64,000 nt of DNA, from contig JBJXDY010000021.1 of NCBI GenBank assembly GCA_046154965.1, positions 6,838-70,837 on the forward strand, read 5' to 3'. The notes under the pieces were generated by a model, which saw only the letters and a program-made list of their open reading frames with translations, did no database searches and was not told the DNA's origin. The translations under genes and the position numbers were made by a program. Source of the stretch: DATKFM01 sp046154965 (lineage in GTDB: Bacteria > Pseudomonadota > Alphaproteobacteria > Dongiales > Dongiaceae). This document shows positions 1-7,919 of the stretch, one piece after another. The stretch's first letter is position 1. Each line of letters starts with the position of its first letter.

Positions 1-2
1 CG

Positions 3-932
3 CTGGCCGCGGCGAAATTTGACGATCCGCTGGCCGCGCTCAATCTCGCCTTCATGTCGAACGGCGTTGTGCTGCGGATTGATGACGGCGTTCGGCTTCC
101 AGCACCGATCGAGATTTTGCATGTCGCGGATACCCGTGGCGAAGCTCGAGCCTTTCATCACCGCCATGTCATTGCCTTGGGAGAGGGTTCGGCCTGCACC
201 ATTGTCGAGCGCTTCACCGGCGCGGCCGCCGATCCCTATTGGACGCATCACCACAGCGATGTCGCCGTTGGCGCGGACGCGCACTGCCGCTACTTCAAGG
301 TTCAGGATGAGGGCGCGCAGGCCATCCACTTGGCCGCCATGACTGCCGCTGTTGGAAAGGCCGGCGGCTTCGACAGCTTCGTATTGACCACCGGCGGCGG
401 CCTTTCACGGCATGAGATCACCGTGTCGCTGGACGCGCCCGGCGCAACCTGCCGCTTGGATGGCTGTTATCTCGGTCGCGGCCGGCAGCATATCGACAAT
501 ACGACCGACATCCGCCACGCCGCACCCGAGACCACCAGCAGTGAAACCTACAAGGGCGTGCTGGACGAGCAGGCCCACGGCGTCTTCCAGGGCCGGATCA
601 CCGTCCAGCCCCACGCCCAGAAAGTGGATGGCCGCCAGCTCAACAAGACCATCCTGCTGTCCGATCGCGCGGAGATGGATACCAAGCCGGAACTGGAGAT
701 CTACGCCGACGACGTGAAATGCAGCCATGGCGCCACGATCGGCGAGCTAGACGAAAACGCCGTGTTCTACCTGCGCGCCCGCGGGATCGGCCTCGCCGAA
801 GCCCGGCAGATGCTGGTGGAGGGCTTTATCGAGGACCTCATCGGCGCCGTGGATGATCCGGCCGTTCGCGATGCCTTCCTTGCCCACGCCCGCGGCTGGA
901 TGGCGCAGCCGAGCCCGGGGATCGCCGCATGA
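3..932 (+). CDS. sufD: SufD, Fe-S cluster assembly protein (5' partial)
   Basis: The frame is open from the left window edge, so this is the C-terminal ~310 residues of SufD, the scaffold partner of SufB and SufC in cytoplasmic Fe-S cluster assembly. The first visible residues (LAALNLAFMSNG) match the conserved SufD segment before the beta-helix. The C-terminal part has the usual SufB/SufD features: HGATIGELDENAVFYLRARG followed by an arginine/alanine helix. An internal ATG at 54 is not the true start. Its end overlaps sufS by 4 bases, indicating one transcript. The family call is firm from context and sequence; only the N-terminus is missing. Confidence 0.93.
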   Translation: MAAAKFDDPLAALNLAFMSNGVVLRIDDGVRLPAPIEILHVADTRGEARAFHHRHVIALGEGSACTIVERFTGAAADPYWTHHHSDVAVGADAHCRYFKVQDEGAQAIHLAAMTAAVGKAGGFDSFVLTTGGGLSRHEITVSLDAPGATCRLDGCYLGRGRQHIDNTTDIRHAAPETTSSETYKGVLDEQAHGVFQGRITVQPHAQKVDGRQLNKTILLSDRAEMDTKPELEIYADDVKCSHGATIGELDENAVFYLRARGIGLAEARQMLVEGFIEDLIGAVDDPAVRDAFLAHARGWMAQPSPGIAA

Positions 933-2191
933 CCGCCGCCGCCCTCGCTTTGTCGGAACGGCAGAATGCGCCGATCCTGGACCTGGAGCGGGTCCGCCGG
1001 GATTTCCCGATTCTGGCGAAGCCGGTCCATGGCCACCGCCTGGTGTTCCTGGACAGCGCCGCCAGCGCCCAGAAGCCGCGCGCCGTCATCGACGCGATCA
1101 AGTACTGCTATGAAACCGAGTACGCCAACGTTCATCGCGGCGTCTACTGGCTGAGCGAACGCGCGACCCTGAACTTCGAGGGCGCACGTGAACGGATCGC
1201 CAAGTTCCTCAACGCAAAGGAAGCGCGGGAGATCATCTTCACCCGCAGCGCCACGGAGGCGATCAATCTGGTCGCCTTCAGCTACGGCGAAGGCTTCCTC
1301 AAGGCCGGCGATGAGGTCATCATCTCCGCCTTGGAACACCACTCCAACATCGTGCCCTGGCAGTTGCTGCGCGACCGCAAGGGCATCGTGCTGAAGGTGG
1401 CGCCGATCAATGACGCGGGTGAATTCCTGCTGGATGAGTACGCGAAGCTGTTCACATCGCGCACCAAGCTCGTCGCGGTAACGCACACCTCCAATGCCCT
1501 GGGCACCGTGACTCCGATCACCGATATCATCCGCATCGCCCGCGAGCATGGCACCCATGTAATGGTGGACGGTTCCCAGGCAGCGCCGCACCGGGCTGTC
1601 GACGTCCGGGCTCTGGGCTGCGATTTCTTCATCTTCACCGGCCACAAGGTCTATGGGCCGAGCGGGATCGGCGTGCTCTACGGCAAGGCCGATCTGCTCA
1701 ACGCCATGCCGCCCTATCAGGGCGGCGGCGACATGATCCGCTCGGTGACCTTCGAGAAGACCGAATTCGCCGATATCCCCAACCGTTTCGAGGCCGGCAC
1801 GCCTCATATCTCCGGCGCCATCGGCCTCGCGGCTGCCGCCGATTACGTCACCGCGCTCGGCTTCGATCGGATTGAAGCCCACGAGCAGGCGCTGCTGACC
1901 TACGCCACGGAGCGGTTGAACGATGTTCCAGGCCTCACCATCGTCGGTCGTGCGAAACACAAAGCCAGCATCGTCTCCTTCACCATGGAGGGCGCCCATC
2001 CCCACGACATCGGCACGATCTTGGACCGGCAGGGCATCGCCGTCCGCGCCGGCCATCACTGTGCGCAGCCGCTGATGGACCGCTTAAATGTGGCGGGAAC
2101 CGCGCGCGCCTCCTTCGGCTTGTACAATGGCTTCGACGATGTGGATGCGCTGGCCGACGGCCTGCTGCGGGTACGGGAGATCTTCGGCTGA
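929..2191 (+). CDS. sufS: SufS group II cysteine desulfurase
   Basis: A PLP enzyme that removes sulfur from L-cysteine and passes the persulfide to the SUF scaffold. The protein is 420 residues, normal for SufS. The PLP lysine lies in FTGHKVYGPSG and the active-site cysteine is Cys378 in RAGHHCAQPLM, a group II setting. The start ATG overlaps the sufD stop by 4 bases and the stop shares a base with the next start, so translation is probably coupled. The neighbours (sufD, a sufU-like gene, sufT, an A-type carrier) make SufS rather than CsdA the natural name. Confidence 0.96.
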   Translation: MTAAALALSERQNAPILDLERVRRDFPILAKPVHGHRLVFLDSAASAQKPRAVIDAIKYCYETEYANVHRGVYWLSERATLNFEGARERIAKFLNAKEAREIIFTRSATEAINLVAFSYGEGFLKAGDEVIISALEHHSNIVPWQLLRDRKGIVLKVAPINDAGEFLLDEYAKLFTSRTKLVAVTHTSNALGTVTPITDIIRIAREHGTHVMVDGSQAAPHRAVDVRALGCDFFIFTGHKVYGPSGIGVLYGKADLLNAMPPYQGGGDMIRSVTFEKTEFADIPNRFEAGTPHISGAIGLAAAADYVTALGFDRIEAHEQALLTYATERLNDVPGLTIVGRAKHKASIVSFTMEGAHPHDIGTILDRQGIAVRAGHHCAQPLMDRLNVAGTARASFGLYNGFDDVDALADGLLRVREIFG

Positions 2192-2652
2192 TGTCTGACC
2201 TGCGTGAACTCTATCAGGAGGTCATCCTCGACCACAGCCGCCAGCCGCGGAACTTCCGCAAGCTGCCGGCGGCAACCTGCGAGGCCAAGGGCGACAATCC
2301 GCTCTGCGGCGACCGGGTGACCGTCTATCTCAAGGTCAAGGATGGGATCGTCGAAGACGTGACCTTTGAAGGCCGTGGCTGCGCAATTTCGATGGCCTCG
2401 GCGTCCATGATGACCGAAGTGCTTAAGGGAAAGTCCGAGGTCGAAGTGCGCGAACTCTTTGACCGCTTCCACGATTCCATGACCGGCAAGAGCGCCTGCC
2501 ACGGCGCCGACGTTGGCGCCCTGGACAAGCTGATGGTGCTGTCGGGCGTGCGTGAGTACCCCATGCGCGTGAAGTGCGCGACTCTGTCCTGGCACACGCT
2601 GATGGCGGCGCTTGACCAAAAGCAATCTTCCATCTCGACGGAGAACGCCTAA
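2191..2652 (+). CDS. sufU: SufU/IscU-like scaffold or sulfur-transfer protein
   Basis: A 153-residue NifU_N/SufU family protein. The three conserved cysteines are Cys39 (NPLCGD), Cys64 (GRGCAIS) and Cys129 (VKCATLSW), with Asp41 as the usual fourth ligand. Residues ~80-110 carry the extra loop typical of SUF-type proteins rather than housekeeping IscU. In Gram-positive bacteria SufU is a zinc protein that accepts sulfur from SufS; whether this one acts so or as a scaffold cannot be told from sequence. It abuts sufS and is 3 bases from sufT. Confidence 0.88.
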   Translation: MSDLRELYQEVILDHSRQPRNFRKLPAATCEAKGDNPLCGDRVTVYLKVKDGIVEDVTFEGRGCAISMASASMMTEVLKGKSEVEVRELFDRFHDSMTGKSACHGADVGALDKLMVLSGVREYPMRVKCATLSWHTLMAALDQKQSSISTENA

Positions 2653-2655
2653 GCC

Positions 2656-3051
2656 ATGTCCGCCGAACAGCAGGCTTCAACCGGTTCGATGCCCGACACG
2701 GCGCCGCCCGCGACCGCCGGCGGGAGCGATCTCACGGCCGAGCAGATCGAGGCTCTCCGCCCACGGATCGTGGACGCGATCAAGACCGTCTATGATCCGG
2801 AAATCCCGGTGAACATCTACGAACTAGGCCTGATTTACGACCTGGATATCGATCCCAAGGGCAATGTGGCCATCAAGATGACCCTCACGGCCCCCGGCTG
2901 CCCCGTGGCGGGCACCATGCCCCAGATGGTCCGGGATGCCGTTGCCCGGGTCGAAGGCCTTAACGATATCGACGTAGATTTGGTGTGGGATCCGCCCTGG
3001 GATAAGTCCCGCATGTCCGAGGCCGCCCAGCTTGAACTGGGCATGTTCTAG
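2656..3051 (+). CDS. sufT: SufT, DUF59/MIP18 Fe-S maturation protein
   Basis: A 131-residue protein. Residues ~30-131 form the MIP18/DUF59 domain, with the hallmark stretch YDPEIPVNIYELGLIYD and then TLTAPGCPVAGTMP containing the conserved cysteine. The first ~30 residues are a low-complexity Pro/Ala/Thr leader. SufT homologues help deliver clusters to target proteins under high Fe-S demand. It lies inside the suf operon, 3 bases after the sufU-like gene. PaaD belongs to the same superfamily, but the location argues for SufT. Confidence 0.9.
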   Translation: MSAEQQASTGSMPDTAPPATAGGSDLTAEQIEALRPRIVDAIKTVYDPEIPVNIYELGLIYDLDIDPKGNVAIKMTLTAPGCPVAGTMPQMVRDAVARVEGLNDIDVDLVWDPPWDKSRMSEAAQLELGMF

Positions 3052-3084
3052 TCTTAACTATTAAGTCCTACTGGAGTCCTTGTA

Positions 3085-3426
3085 ATGCGCCCGACCCTGA
3101 GCCCGATCAAGATCACCGACGCTGCCGCCGAGCGCTTCAAATCGCTGCTGGTGAAGCGCGATCAGCCGCCGGCCGGCCTGCGCATCAGCGTGAGGGCCAA
3201 GGGCTGTTCCGGTCTCTCCTACGTCATCGACTACGCCGACGAGAAGGGGCCGAACGACGAAGTCGTGCAGGACAAAGGCGTGACGATCTTCATCGATCCC
3301 CGCGCCACTATGTTCATCATCGGCACCGAAGTGGACTATGTCGAAGACAAGCTGCAGTCCGGCTTTGTCTTCAAGAATCCGAACGAAAAGGGCCGCTGCG
3401 GCTGCGGCGAGTCATTCCACGTATAG
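3085..3426 (+). CDS. sufA: A-type Fe-S carrier (SufA/IscA/HesB family)
   Basis: A 113-residue HesB-like protein with the three cysteines of A-type carriers: Cys41 (AKGCSGLSY) and Cys105/Cys107 (RCGCGESF). Such proteins accept clusters from the scaffold and hand them to apo-proteins. It is the last gene of the suf operon, 33 bases after sufT, and is followed 25 bases on by an intrinsic terminator. The symbol follows operon position; sequence alone does not separate SufA from IscA. Confidence 0.92.
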   Translation: MRPTLSPIKITDAAAERFKSLLVKRDQPPAGLRISVRAKGCSGLSYVIDYADEKGPNDEVVQDKGVTIFIDPRATMFIIGTEVDYVEDKLQSGFVFKNPNEKGRCGCGESFHV

Positions 3427-3451
3427 ACCGGACCATTGATCTTGATTTGGG

Positions 3452-3482
3452 CGCCCCGGCCTTTCAGCCGGGGCGTTTCGCA
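3452..3482 (+). terminator. Rho-independent terminator of the suf operon
   Basis: Perfect 9-bp stem (CGCCCCGGC / GCCGGGGCG) around a 6-base loop, followed by a TTT-rich run. It sits 25 bases after the A-type carrier stop codon and before the next plus-strand gene. Confidence 0.85.
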
Positions 3483-3561
3483 TTTCGGGCCGGCAATCGC
3501 CGGCGTTTGACGTGCCGCTGGCAGCGACTAACCTCTGTCCGGATCGGAGGATTCCCCGCCA

Positions 3562-4572
3562 ATGCGTCTTCGCGTCGCGACATTCAACATCGAGAATCTG
3601 GACATCGGCCCGGAATGGCCGCCGATCGAGGCGCGCGTTCCCACGCTGCAGGCTCAGCTCCGGCGGTTGAATGCGGACATCATTTGTCTTCAGGAAGTGA
3701 ATGGGCAGAAGTTACCCGGCGCGAGAGCTCGGCAACTTTTGGCTCTGGACGCAGTTGTAAAGCACACGGGCTACGAGAGCTTTCAGCGCGCCTCTACGAT
3801 CAACGAGAGTTCCGGTGGAGCCTACGATGTCCACAATCTGGTGACGCTCAGCCGCTTTCCCATTCGCAGGATTGAGCAGGTGCTCCACATGCTGGTCCCT
3901 CCGATGACCCACAGAATCCTGTTTTCGCCCCAAACACCGGCTGCCACCGATATCCGCTGGGACCGCCCCTTGCTTCACACGGAGATCGCGGTCAGTGAAA
4001 CCTGCCGGCTGCATGTGATCAATCTTCATCTGCGCGCGCCCATCGCTTCGGCCGTGCCGGGCGGAAAATCATCGGCGACGACTTGGCGCGACACGACGGC
4101 TTGGGCGGAGGGATACTTTCTGGCCGAGATGAAGCGGTCGGGTCAGGCATTGGAAGCCCGCCTGCTGACCGATCAGATCCTCGACAAATCGCATGACGCC
4201 GCCATTCTCGTCTGCGGCGATTTCAACGCCGAGGCGAACGATACCGCGCTGCAGATCTTGCAGGCATCGCCGGAAGACACCGGCAATCGCGATCTCGCCT
4301 GGCGCACGCTGGTGCCGCTGGAAAATCCCGGTGACGACATCCGGCAGTTCACGGTGATGCATGGCGGCCGCGGCGTCATGCTGGATCACATCCTGGCTTC
4401 CGCGACGATGGCGCTTGCCTGCCGCAACGTCACCATCGACAACAGCGCCCTGCTCGATGAGGTCGAGCCCGCGTCGGTCAGCAGCCTTCGTCCCGGTTCC
4501 TACCATGCACCCGTTGTCGCAGAGTTCCAGCTGCAAACCACAAGCCGCGTTGACGGCGATCCCATCGATTGA
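3562..4572 (+). CDS. Endonuclease/exonuclease/phosphatase-fold hydrolase
   Basis: A 336-residue protein of the EEP (DNase I-like) superfamily. Motifs in order: RVATFNIENLD at residues 4-14 (metal-site Asn), CLQEVNG near 45 (catalytic Glu), VCGDFNAEAND near 220 (Asp/Asn pair) and MLDHILAS near 275 (C-terminal Asp-His). No signal peptide is seen, so it is probably cytoplasmic. The start follows a GGAGG Shine-Dalgarno. It lies 8 bases before the beta-CASP gene, suggesting a two-gene unit in which both products cleave phosphodiesters. Substrate (nucleic acid, phospholipid or inositol phosphate) cannot be assigned. Confidence 0.85.
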   Translation: MRLRVATFNIENLDIGPEWPPIEARVPTLQAQLRRLNADIICLQEVNGQKLPGARARQLLALDAVVKHTGYESFQRASTINESSGGAYDVHNLVTLSRFPIRRIEQVLHMLVPPMTHRILFSPQTPAATDIRWDRPLLHTEIAVSETCRLHVINLHLRAPIASAVPGGKSSATTWRDTTAWAEGYFLAEMKRSGQALEARLLTDQILDKSHDAAILVCGDFNAEANDTALQILQASPEDTGNRDLAWRTLVPLENPGDDIRQFTVMHGGRGVMLDHILASATMALACRNVTIDNSALLDEVEPASVSSLRPGSYHAPVVAEFQLQTTSRVDGDPID

Positions 4573-4579
4573 GGGCCCA

Positions 4580-6166
4580 ATGACAGTCACCATGGATTTC
4601 CACGGCGCGGCCGGCAGCGTCACCGGTTCCTGCTACCGCATCGTCCATCCCAAGGGCAGCTTCCTGGTGGATTGCGGCATGTTCCAGGGTTCGAAAACGC
4701 TCAACGCGCTGAACCACCGCCCCCTGCCCTTCGATCCCCGCGAGCCCGCTTTCGTGCTGCTGACCCATGCCCATATCGATCACAGCGGCATGCTGCCGCG
4801 GCTCACCAAGGCAGGTTTCCGCGGCCCTATCTACACCATTCCCAGCACCTCCGACCTGCTCACCTTCATGCTGCCGGACTCCGGCAGCATCCAGGAATCG
4901 GAAGTCGAGCGGCTGAACCGGCGCAACGAACAGCGCGGCCAGGAGAGGTTGCAACCGATCTATACGGTGGAAGACGCCAAGTCCTGCCTCGAGCAGATCC
5001 GCGACGTTGCGTATGAACAGTGGCTGAAGGCATCTCCGGGCGTCCGGGTGCGCTTTTGGAACGCGGGTCACATCCTGGGATCGGCGTCGCTTGAGATCGA
5101 AATCGAGACTGGCGAGAAACAGCATCCAACGCTTCGCCTGCTCTTCTCTGGCGATCTGGGGCCGAGCCACAAAGCGTTTCACCCCGATCCGGACGCTCCG
5201 GAAGGTTTCGACTACGTGGTGACAGAGTCGACCTACGGCGGGCGGGACCGGCCGGACGCAACGCCGGAGTATCGCCGCTCCCTGCTGCGCACCGAGGTAA
5301 AGGCCGCGCTTGAGCGCGGCGGCAACCTGCTGATCCCTTCTTTCGCGGTCGAGCGAAGCCAGGAGCTGTTGCTCGACCTGGCCCATCTGTTTCGCCATCG
5401 CGAGCTGCCCGCCAGTCATGTCTACATCGATTCACCCATGGCCGTACGGGCCACCAAGGTCTTCATGGAGCATGCGAAGGATCTTGAGGATATGGATGAT
5501 GGATCTCCATTCGACATGCCCAATTTCCATTTCGTCGAGACGGTCGACCAAAGCAAGGCCGTGAACATGATCAAGGCCGGCGCGATCGTCCTCTCGGCCA
5601 GCGGCATGTGCGAGGCCGGGCGCATCCGGCACCACCTCAAACACAATCTCTGGCGGCCCGAATGCACGGTCTTGTTCGTCGGCTATCAGGCGCCGGGGAC
5701 GTTAGGTCAATTGCTGGTGTCCGGCGCGAAGACGGTCCGCATTCACAATGAAGAAGTCATTGTGCGGGCGGCGATGCGGCGGCTGGAGGCCTATTCCGGC
5801 CATGCCGACGGCCCGGAACTCGTAACCTGGATCAAGGAACGCCTGCCGGTGAAAAGCGGCATCTTCCTGACCCATGGCGAGCCGGAGGGCCGCCAAGCGT
5901 TCAAGGCCGGGCTGGTGGCGGCCGGTTGCGACGGCAACAAGATCTTCCTGCCGGAGCTTGACGATCGGTTCGACCTCACCGCCGGCCGGATGGCGGAGGC
6001 AGCGGCTCATCGCCTCCCGGCCGAGCAGGTTGCCACCGAAGATTGGCACAACAAGCACGCCGCCTTCATCCTCGATCTCCGCCAGCATCTGGCGTCACTT
6101 AGGAGCAACGCCGACCGGGAACGTTTACTGACGGAATTGCAAGGCCGCCTGAAAAATCGGGCCTAG
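4580..6166 (+). CDS. Metallo-beta-lactamase/beta-CASP RNA-processing exonuclease-like protein
   Basis: A 528-residue protein related to bacterial CPSF73/YSH1-like RNases. The N-terminal metallo-beta-lactamase core carries the zinc motif THAHIDH (His63, His65, Asp67, His68). Next come a beta-CASP insert with LIPSFAVERSQELL and YIDSPMA, and the C-terminal RMMBL-type segment AYSGHADG followed by FLTHGEPEGRQAF. I chose ATG 4580, just after the upstream stop, because the MBL fold begins there; the frame stays open upstream but overlaps the preceding gene. A role in RNA cleavage is inferred from family. The last bases overlap the convergent next gene at a shared CTAG. Confidence 0.9.
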   Translation: MTVTMDFHGAAGSVTGSCYRIVHPKGSFLVDCGMFQGSKTLNALNHRPLPFDPREPAFVLLTHAHIDHSGMLPRLTKAGFRGPIYTIPSTSDLLTFMLPDSGSIQESEVERLNRRNEQRGQERLQPIYTVEDAKSCLEQIRDVAYEQWLKASPGVRVRFWNAGHILGSASLEIEIETGEKQHPTLRLLFSGDLGPSHKAFHPDPDAPEGFDYVVTESTYGGRDRPDATPEYRRSLLRTEVKAALERGGNLLIPSFAVERSQELLLDLAHLFRHRELPASHVYIDSPMAVRATKVFMEHAKDLEDMDDGSPFDMPNFHFVETVDQSKAVNMIKAGAIVLSASGMCEAGRIRHHLKHNLWRPECTVLFVGYQAPGTLGQLLVSGAKTVRIHNEEVIVRAAMRRLEAYSGHADGPELVTWIKERLPVKSGIFLTHGEPEGRQAFKAGLVAAGCDGNKIFLPELDDRFDLTAGRMAEAAAHRLPAEQVATEDWHNKHAAFILDLRQHLASLRSNADRERLLTELQGRLKNRA

Positions 6167-6660
6167 AGTCCGAGAATCGGTTTCAATGGCTTCGCGAGGG
6201 GCTTGGCAAAGCGCGCCGTCGTCCGCACATGCCCCACGCTGTTGAGTGCATCGGCCACGGCCTGCCGGTGCGGCATGTTGCCGTCGGCAAGATTGACCCT
6301 GACCGCATGGTAGCCGCTGCCGCGGGCTATGTCCTCGACCCCGGCCAATAGCGTTTGTGCGACGGATCGGCTGTCCAGAAAATTTGCCACGATCAAATCG
6401 TCAACATCCAGGGTACGTCCGCTGCGCAGGTCAAAGCCGTCGACCAAGCTGCAAAGGCCATGCAGGTAACCGCCCGAATTTGACGCCACCAGAATGCGCC
6501 GCGGCGTCCAGGGCAAAGGCGGTAATTGACCACTGGCGTAGGCAACCCATTCCAATTCGGATAGAGACGGGTACAGGAGTTGAGCCAAGGGCAGCGCCAG
6601 ACGCAGTTCTCCCTCGGGCAGGATCCGGACCTGGAAGGCATTTTGTGCGTTGGCCGTCAT
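6163..6660 (-). CDS. Unrecognised protein, weakly acetyltransferase-like
   Basis: A 165-residue protein that I do not recognise with confidence. There is no signal peptide or membrane segment. The order of strands, with RRILVASNSGGYLHGLCSLVDGF near the middle, then DDLIVANFLDS and AQTLLAGVEDIARGSGYHAVRV, recalls a GNAT fold: a mid-protein beta strand, then a helix rich in small residues and a final strand. The canonical acetyl-CoA loop Q/RxxGxG/A is not clear. ATG 6660 is used; a GTG at 6669 is an alternative. It converges on the beta-CASP gene with a 4-base overlap and is divergent from the FNR-type regulator, sharing a 156-bp control region. Confidence 0.6.
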   Translation of the reverse strand: MTANAQNAFQVRILPEGELRLALPLAQLLYPSLSELEWVAYASGQLPPLPWTPRRILVASNSGGYLHGLCSLVDGFDLRSGRTLDVDDLIVANFLDSRSVAQTLLAGVEDIARGSGYHAVRVNLADGNMPHRQAVADALNSVGHVRTTARFAKPLAKPLKPILGL

Positions 6661-6715
6661 TAGCGACACATATGATTATGTTGATTAATTAAATGCCCCA
6701 GTGGGCAGTCCAGCG

Positions 6716-6729
6716 ATGACCTAGATCAA
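6716..6729 (+). promoter_or_regulatory. Candidate FNR/Anr box
   Basis: ATGAC-CTAG-ATCAA is close to the FNR consensus TTGAT-N4-ATCAA: the right half-site is perfect and the left has 3 of 5 matches. It lies 88 bp upstream of the FnrL-like gene and 56 bp upstream of the divergent gene, so it could mediate autoregulation. A second TTGAT half-site starts at 6681. Site function is inferred. Confidence 0.45.
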
Positions 6730-6816
6730 ATTGTCGCAGTTTGCTTGCTACCGGGCAGGCGAAGGCGCAAGTATAAGTCCGGCAGGGGAATGAGACCTTA
6801 GTAGGCGGGGACAGTT

Positions 6817-7554
6817 ATGCAGATCATTCGACAGGCCAAAGTGTCGCAAGAAAGTCACTTTCATCTCGGCGAACCCTGTGCCGATTGCGAAATTCGCGAG
6901 ATCGGCGTCTGCGATTCCCTGGAGCCGGAAGAGCTTGAGGAGGTCCGGCGTATCGTCTCCACGCTGACGCTCCATCCTGGCCAGTCGGCCATCGTCGAGG
7001 GCGAACCGGCACAGGATTTATTCAATGTCATCAATGGCTCGGTGAAGCTCTACAAGCTTCTGCCGGACGGGCGCCGGCAGATCACCGGATTCCTGTCGTC
7101 AGGCGATTTCCTGGGCATCGCCTACAACGATACCTACGCCTACACGGCCGAAGCGATCACCGACGTAAAGCTCTGCCGCTTCCCGCGGCGGCGGCTCGAA
7201 GCGCTTCTGCCCGACCACCCGACATTGGAGCGCCGCCTGCTGGGCGAGGCCGCTCATGAACTGGTGGCGGCTCAGGACCAGATGCTGTTGCTTGGGCGCA
7301 AGACGGCGATGGAGCGGGTTACTTCCTTTCTTTCCATGCTCGCCAAGAAGGCGGCGCGGGCACGCAAATCCACGGAAAACCTCGAGGTGCCGATGACCCG
7401 CACGGATATCGGCGACTATCTCGGCCTGACAACCGAGACCGTCAGCCGCGCCATCTCGCGCCTGCGGGATGATAAGATCGTCTCCGTGGCGACCCGCGGC
7501 CAGATCGTCATTCTCGATCGGGATGCTCTGGAGCGTCTCACCGAAGGCGAATAG
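6817..7554 (+). CDS. fnrL: FnrL-type Crp/Fnr transcription regulator with Fe-S cysteines
   Basis: A 245-residue Crp/Fnr regulator. N-terminal Cys21, Cys24 and Cys32 (CADC...C) plus Cys120 supply the four ligands expected for an oxygen-sensing [4Fe-4S] cluster. The cyclic-nucleotide-binding-like beta roll spans ~35-140, the dimer helix ~145-180, and the winged HTH is near 200-225. The recognition helix reads TTETVSRAISRL, the E-SR pattern that reads TTGAT half-sites. It is probably the anaerobic/microaerobic regulator FnrL or a FixK relative; the cysteines favour an O2 sensor over FixK. A candidate FNR box lies in its own upstream region. Confidence 0.85.
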   Translation: MQIIRQAKVSQESHFHLGEPCADCEIREIGVCDSLEPEELEEVRRIVSTLTLHPGQSAIVEGEPAQDLFNVINGSVKLYKLLPDGRRQITGFLSSGDFLGIAYNDTYAYTAEAITDVKLCRFPRRRLEALLPDHPTLERRLLGEAAHELVAAQDQMLLLGRKTAMERVTSFLSMLAKKAARARKSTENLEVPMTRTDIGDYLGLTTETVSRAISRLRDDKIVSVATRGQIVILDRDALERLTEGE

Positions 7555-7583
7555 AATTTCAGTTCACCAGGCGCGAATGCGCG

Positions 7584-7612
7584 GCCGCTCCTTCATCGGG
7601 GAGCGGCTTTTC
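7584..7612 (+). terminator. Rho-independent terminator after fnrL
   Basis: Stem GCCGCTCC / GGAGCGGC (8 bp, perfect) with an 8-base loop, followed by TTTT. It is 30 bases beyond the regulator stop codon and just before the next start. Confidence 0.8.
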
Positions 7613-7628
7613 ATTTAGCGGGAACGGC

Positions 7629-7916
7629 ATGCAACCGGATATCTTCAAGCTCTTCGCGATCTTTGGAACCGTCTTCGTCGCCGAACTCGGCGACAAGACA
7701 CAACTGGCCACCCTGCTCTTCGCCTCCGACAGCAAGCACAGCCCCATGCTGGTTTTCATCGCGGCCTCAGCTGCTCTTTGCTTGTCGACCGCTTTGGCGG
7801 TCGCACTGGGCAGCAGCGGCGCCGCCTATCTGACGCGCATGCCGCTCAAGCTGATCGCCGGCATCGGCTTTCTCGCGCTGGGCGCCTGGACGCTGGTCGA
7901 TTACTGGCGCGCATAG
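7629..7916 (+). CDS. Half-size Gdt1/TMEM165 (UPF0016) family membrane protein
   Basis: A 95-residue hydrophobic protein with about three membrane helices and the family signature ELGDKTQLATLL (E-x-G-D-K-T) at residues ~19-30. Family members transport Mn2+ or Ca2+ across membranes; most carry two copies of this motif in ~200 residues. Here only one repeat is present, so it must act as a homo-oligomer or with a partner not seen nearby. It converges with the Lon-related gene, whose stop codon lies 4 bases beyond its own. Confidence 0.85.
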   Translation: MQPDIFKLFAIFGTVFVAELGDKTQLATLLFASDSKHSPMLVFIAASAALCLSTALAVALGSSGAAYLTRMPLKLIAGIGFLALGAWTLVDYWRA

Positions 7917-7919
7917 AGG

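Noticed and set aside
767..2059. 430-codon minus-strand frame opposite sufS
   Set aside because: It is the antisense of sufS in high-GC DNA; the peptide has no family features, while sufS is complete with all catalytic residues.
6681..6694. TTGATTAATTAAAT as a second FNR box
   Set aside because: Only the left half matches; the right half does not fit ATCAA, so it is not listed as a site.
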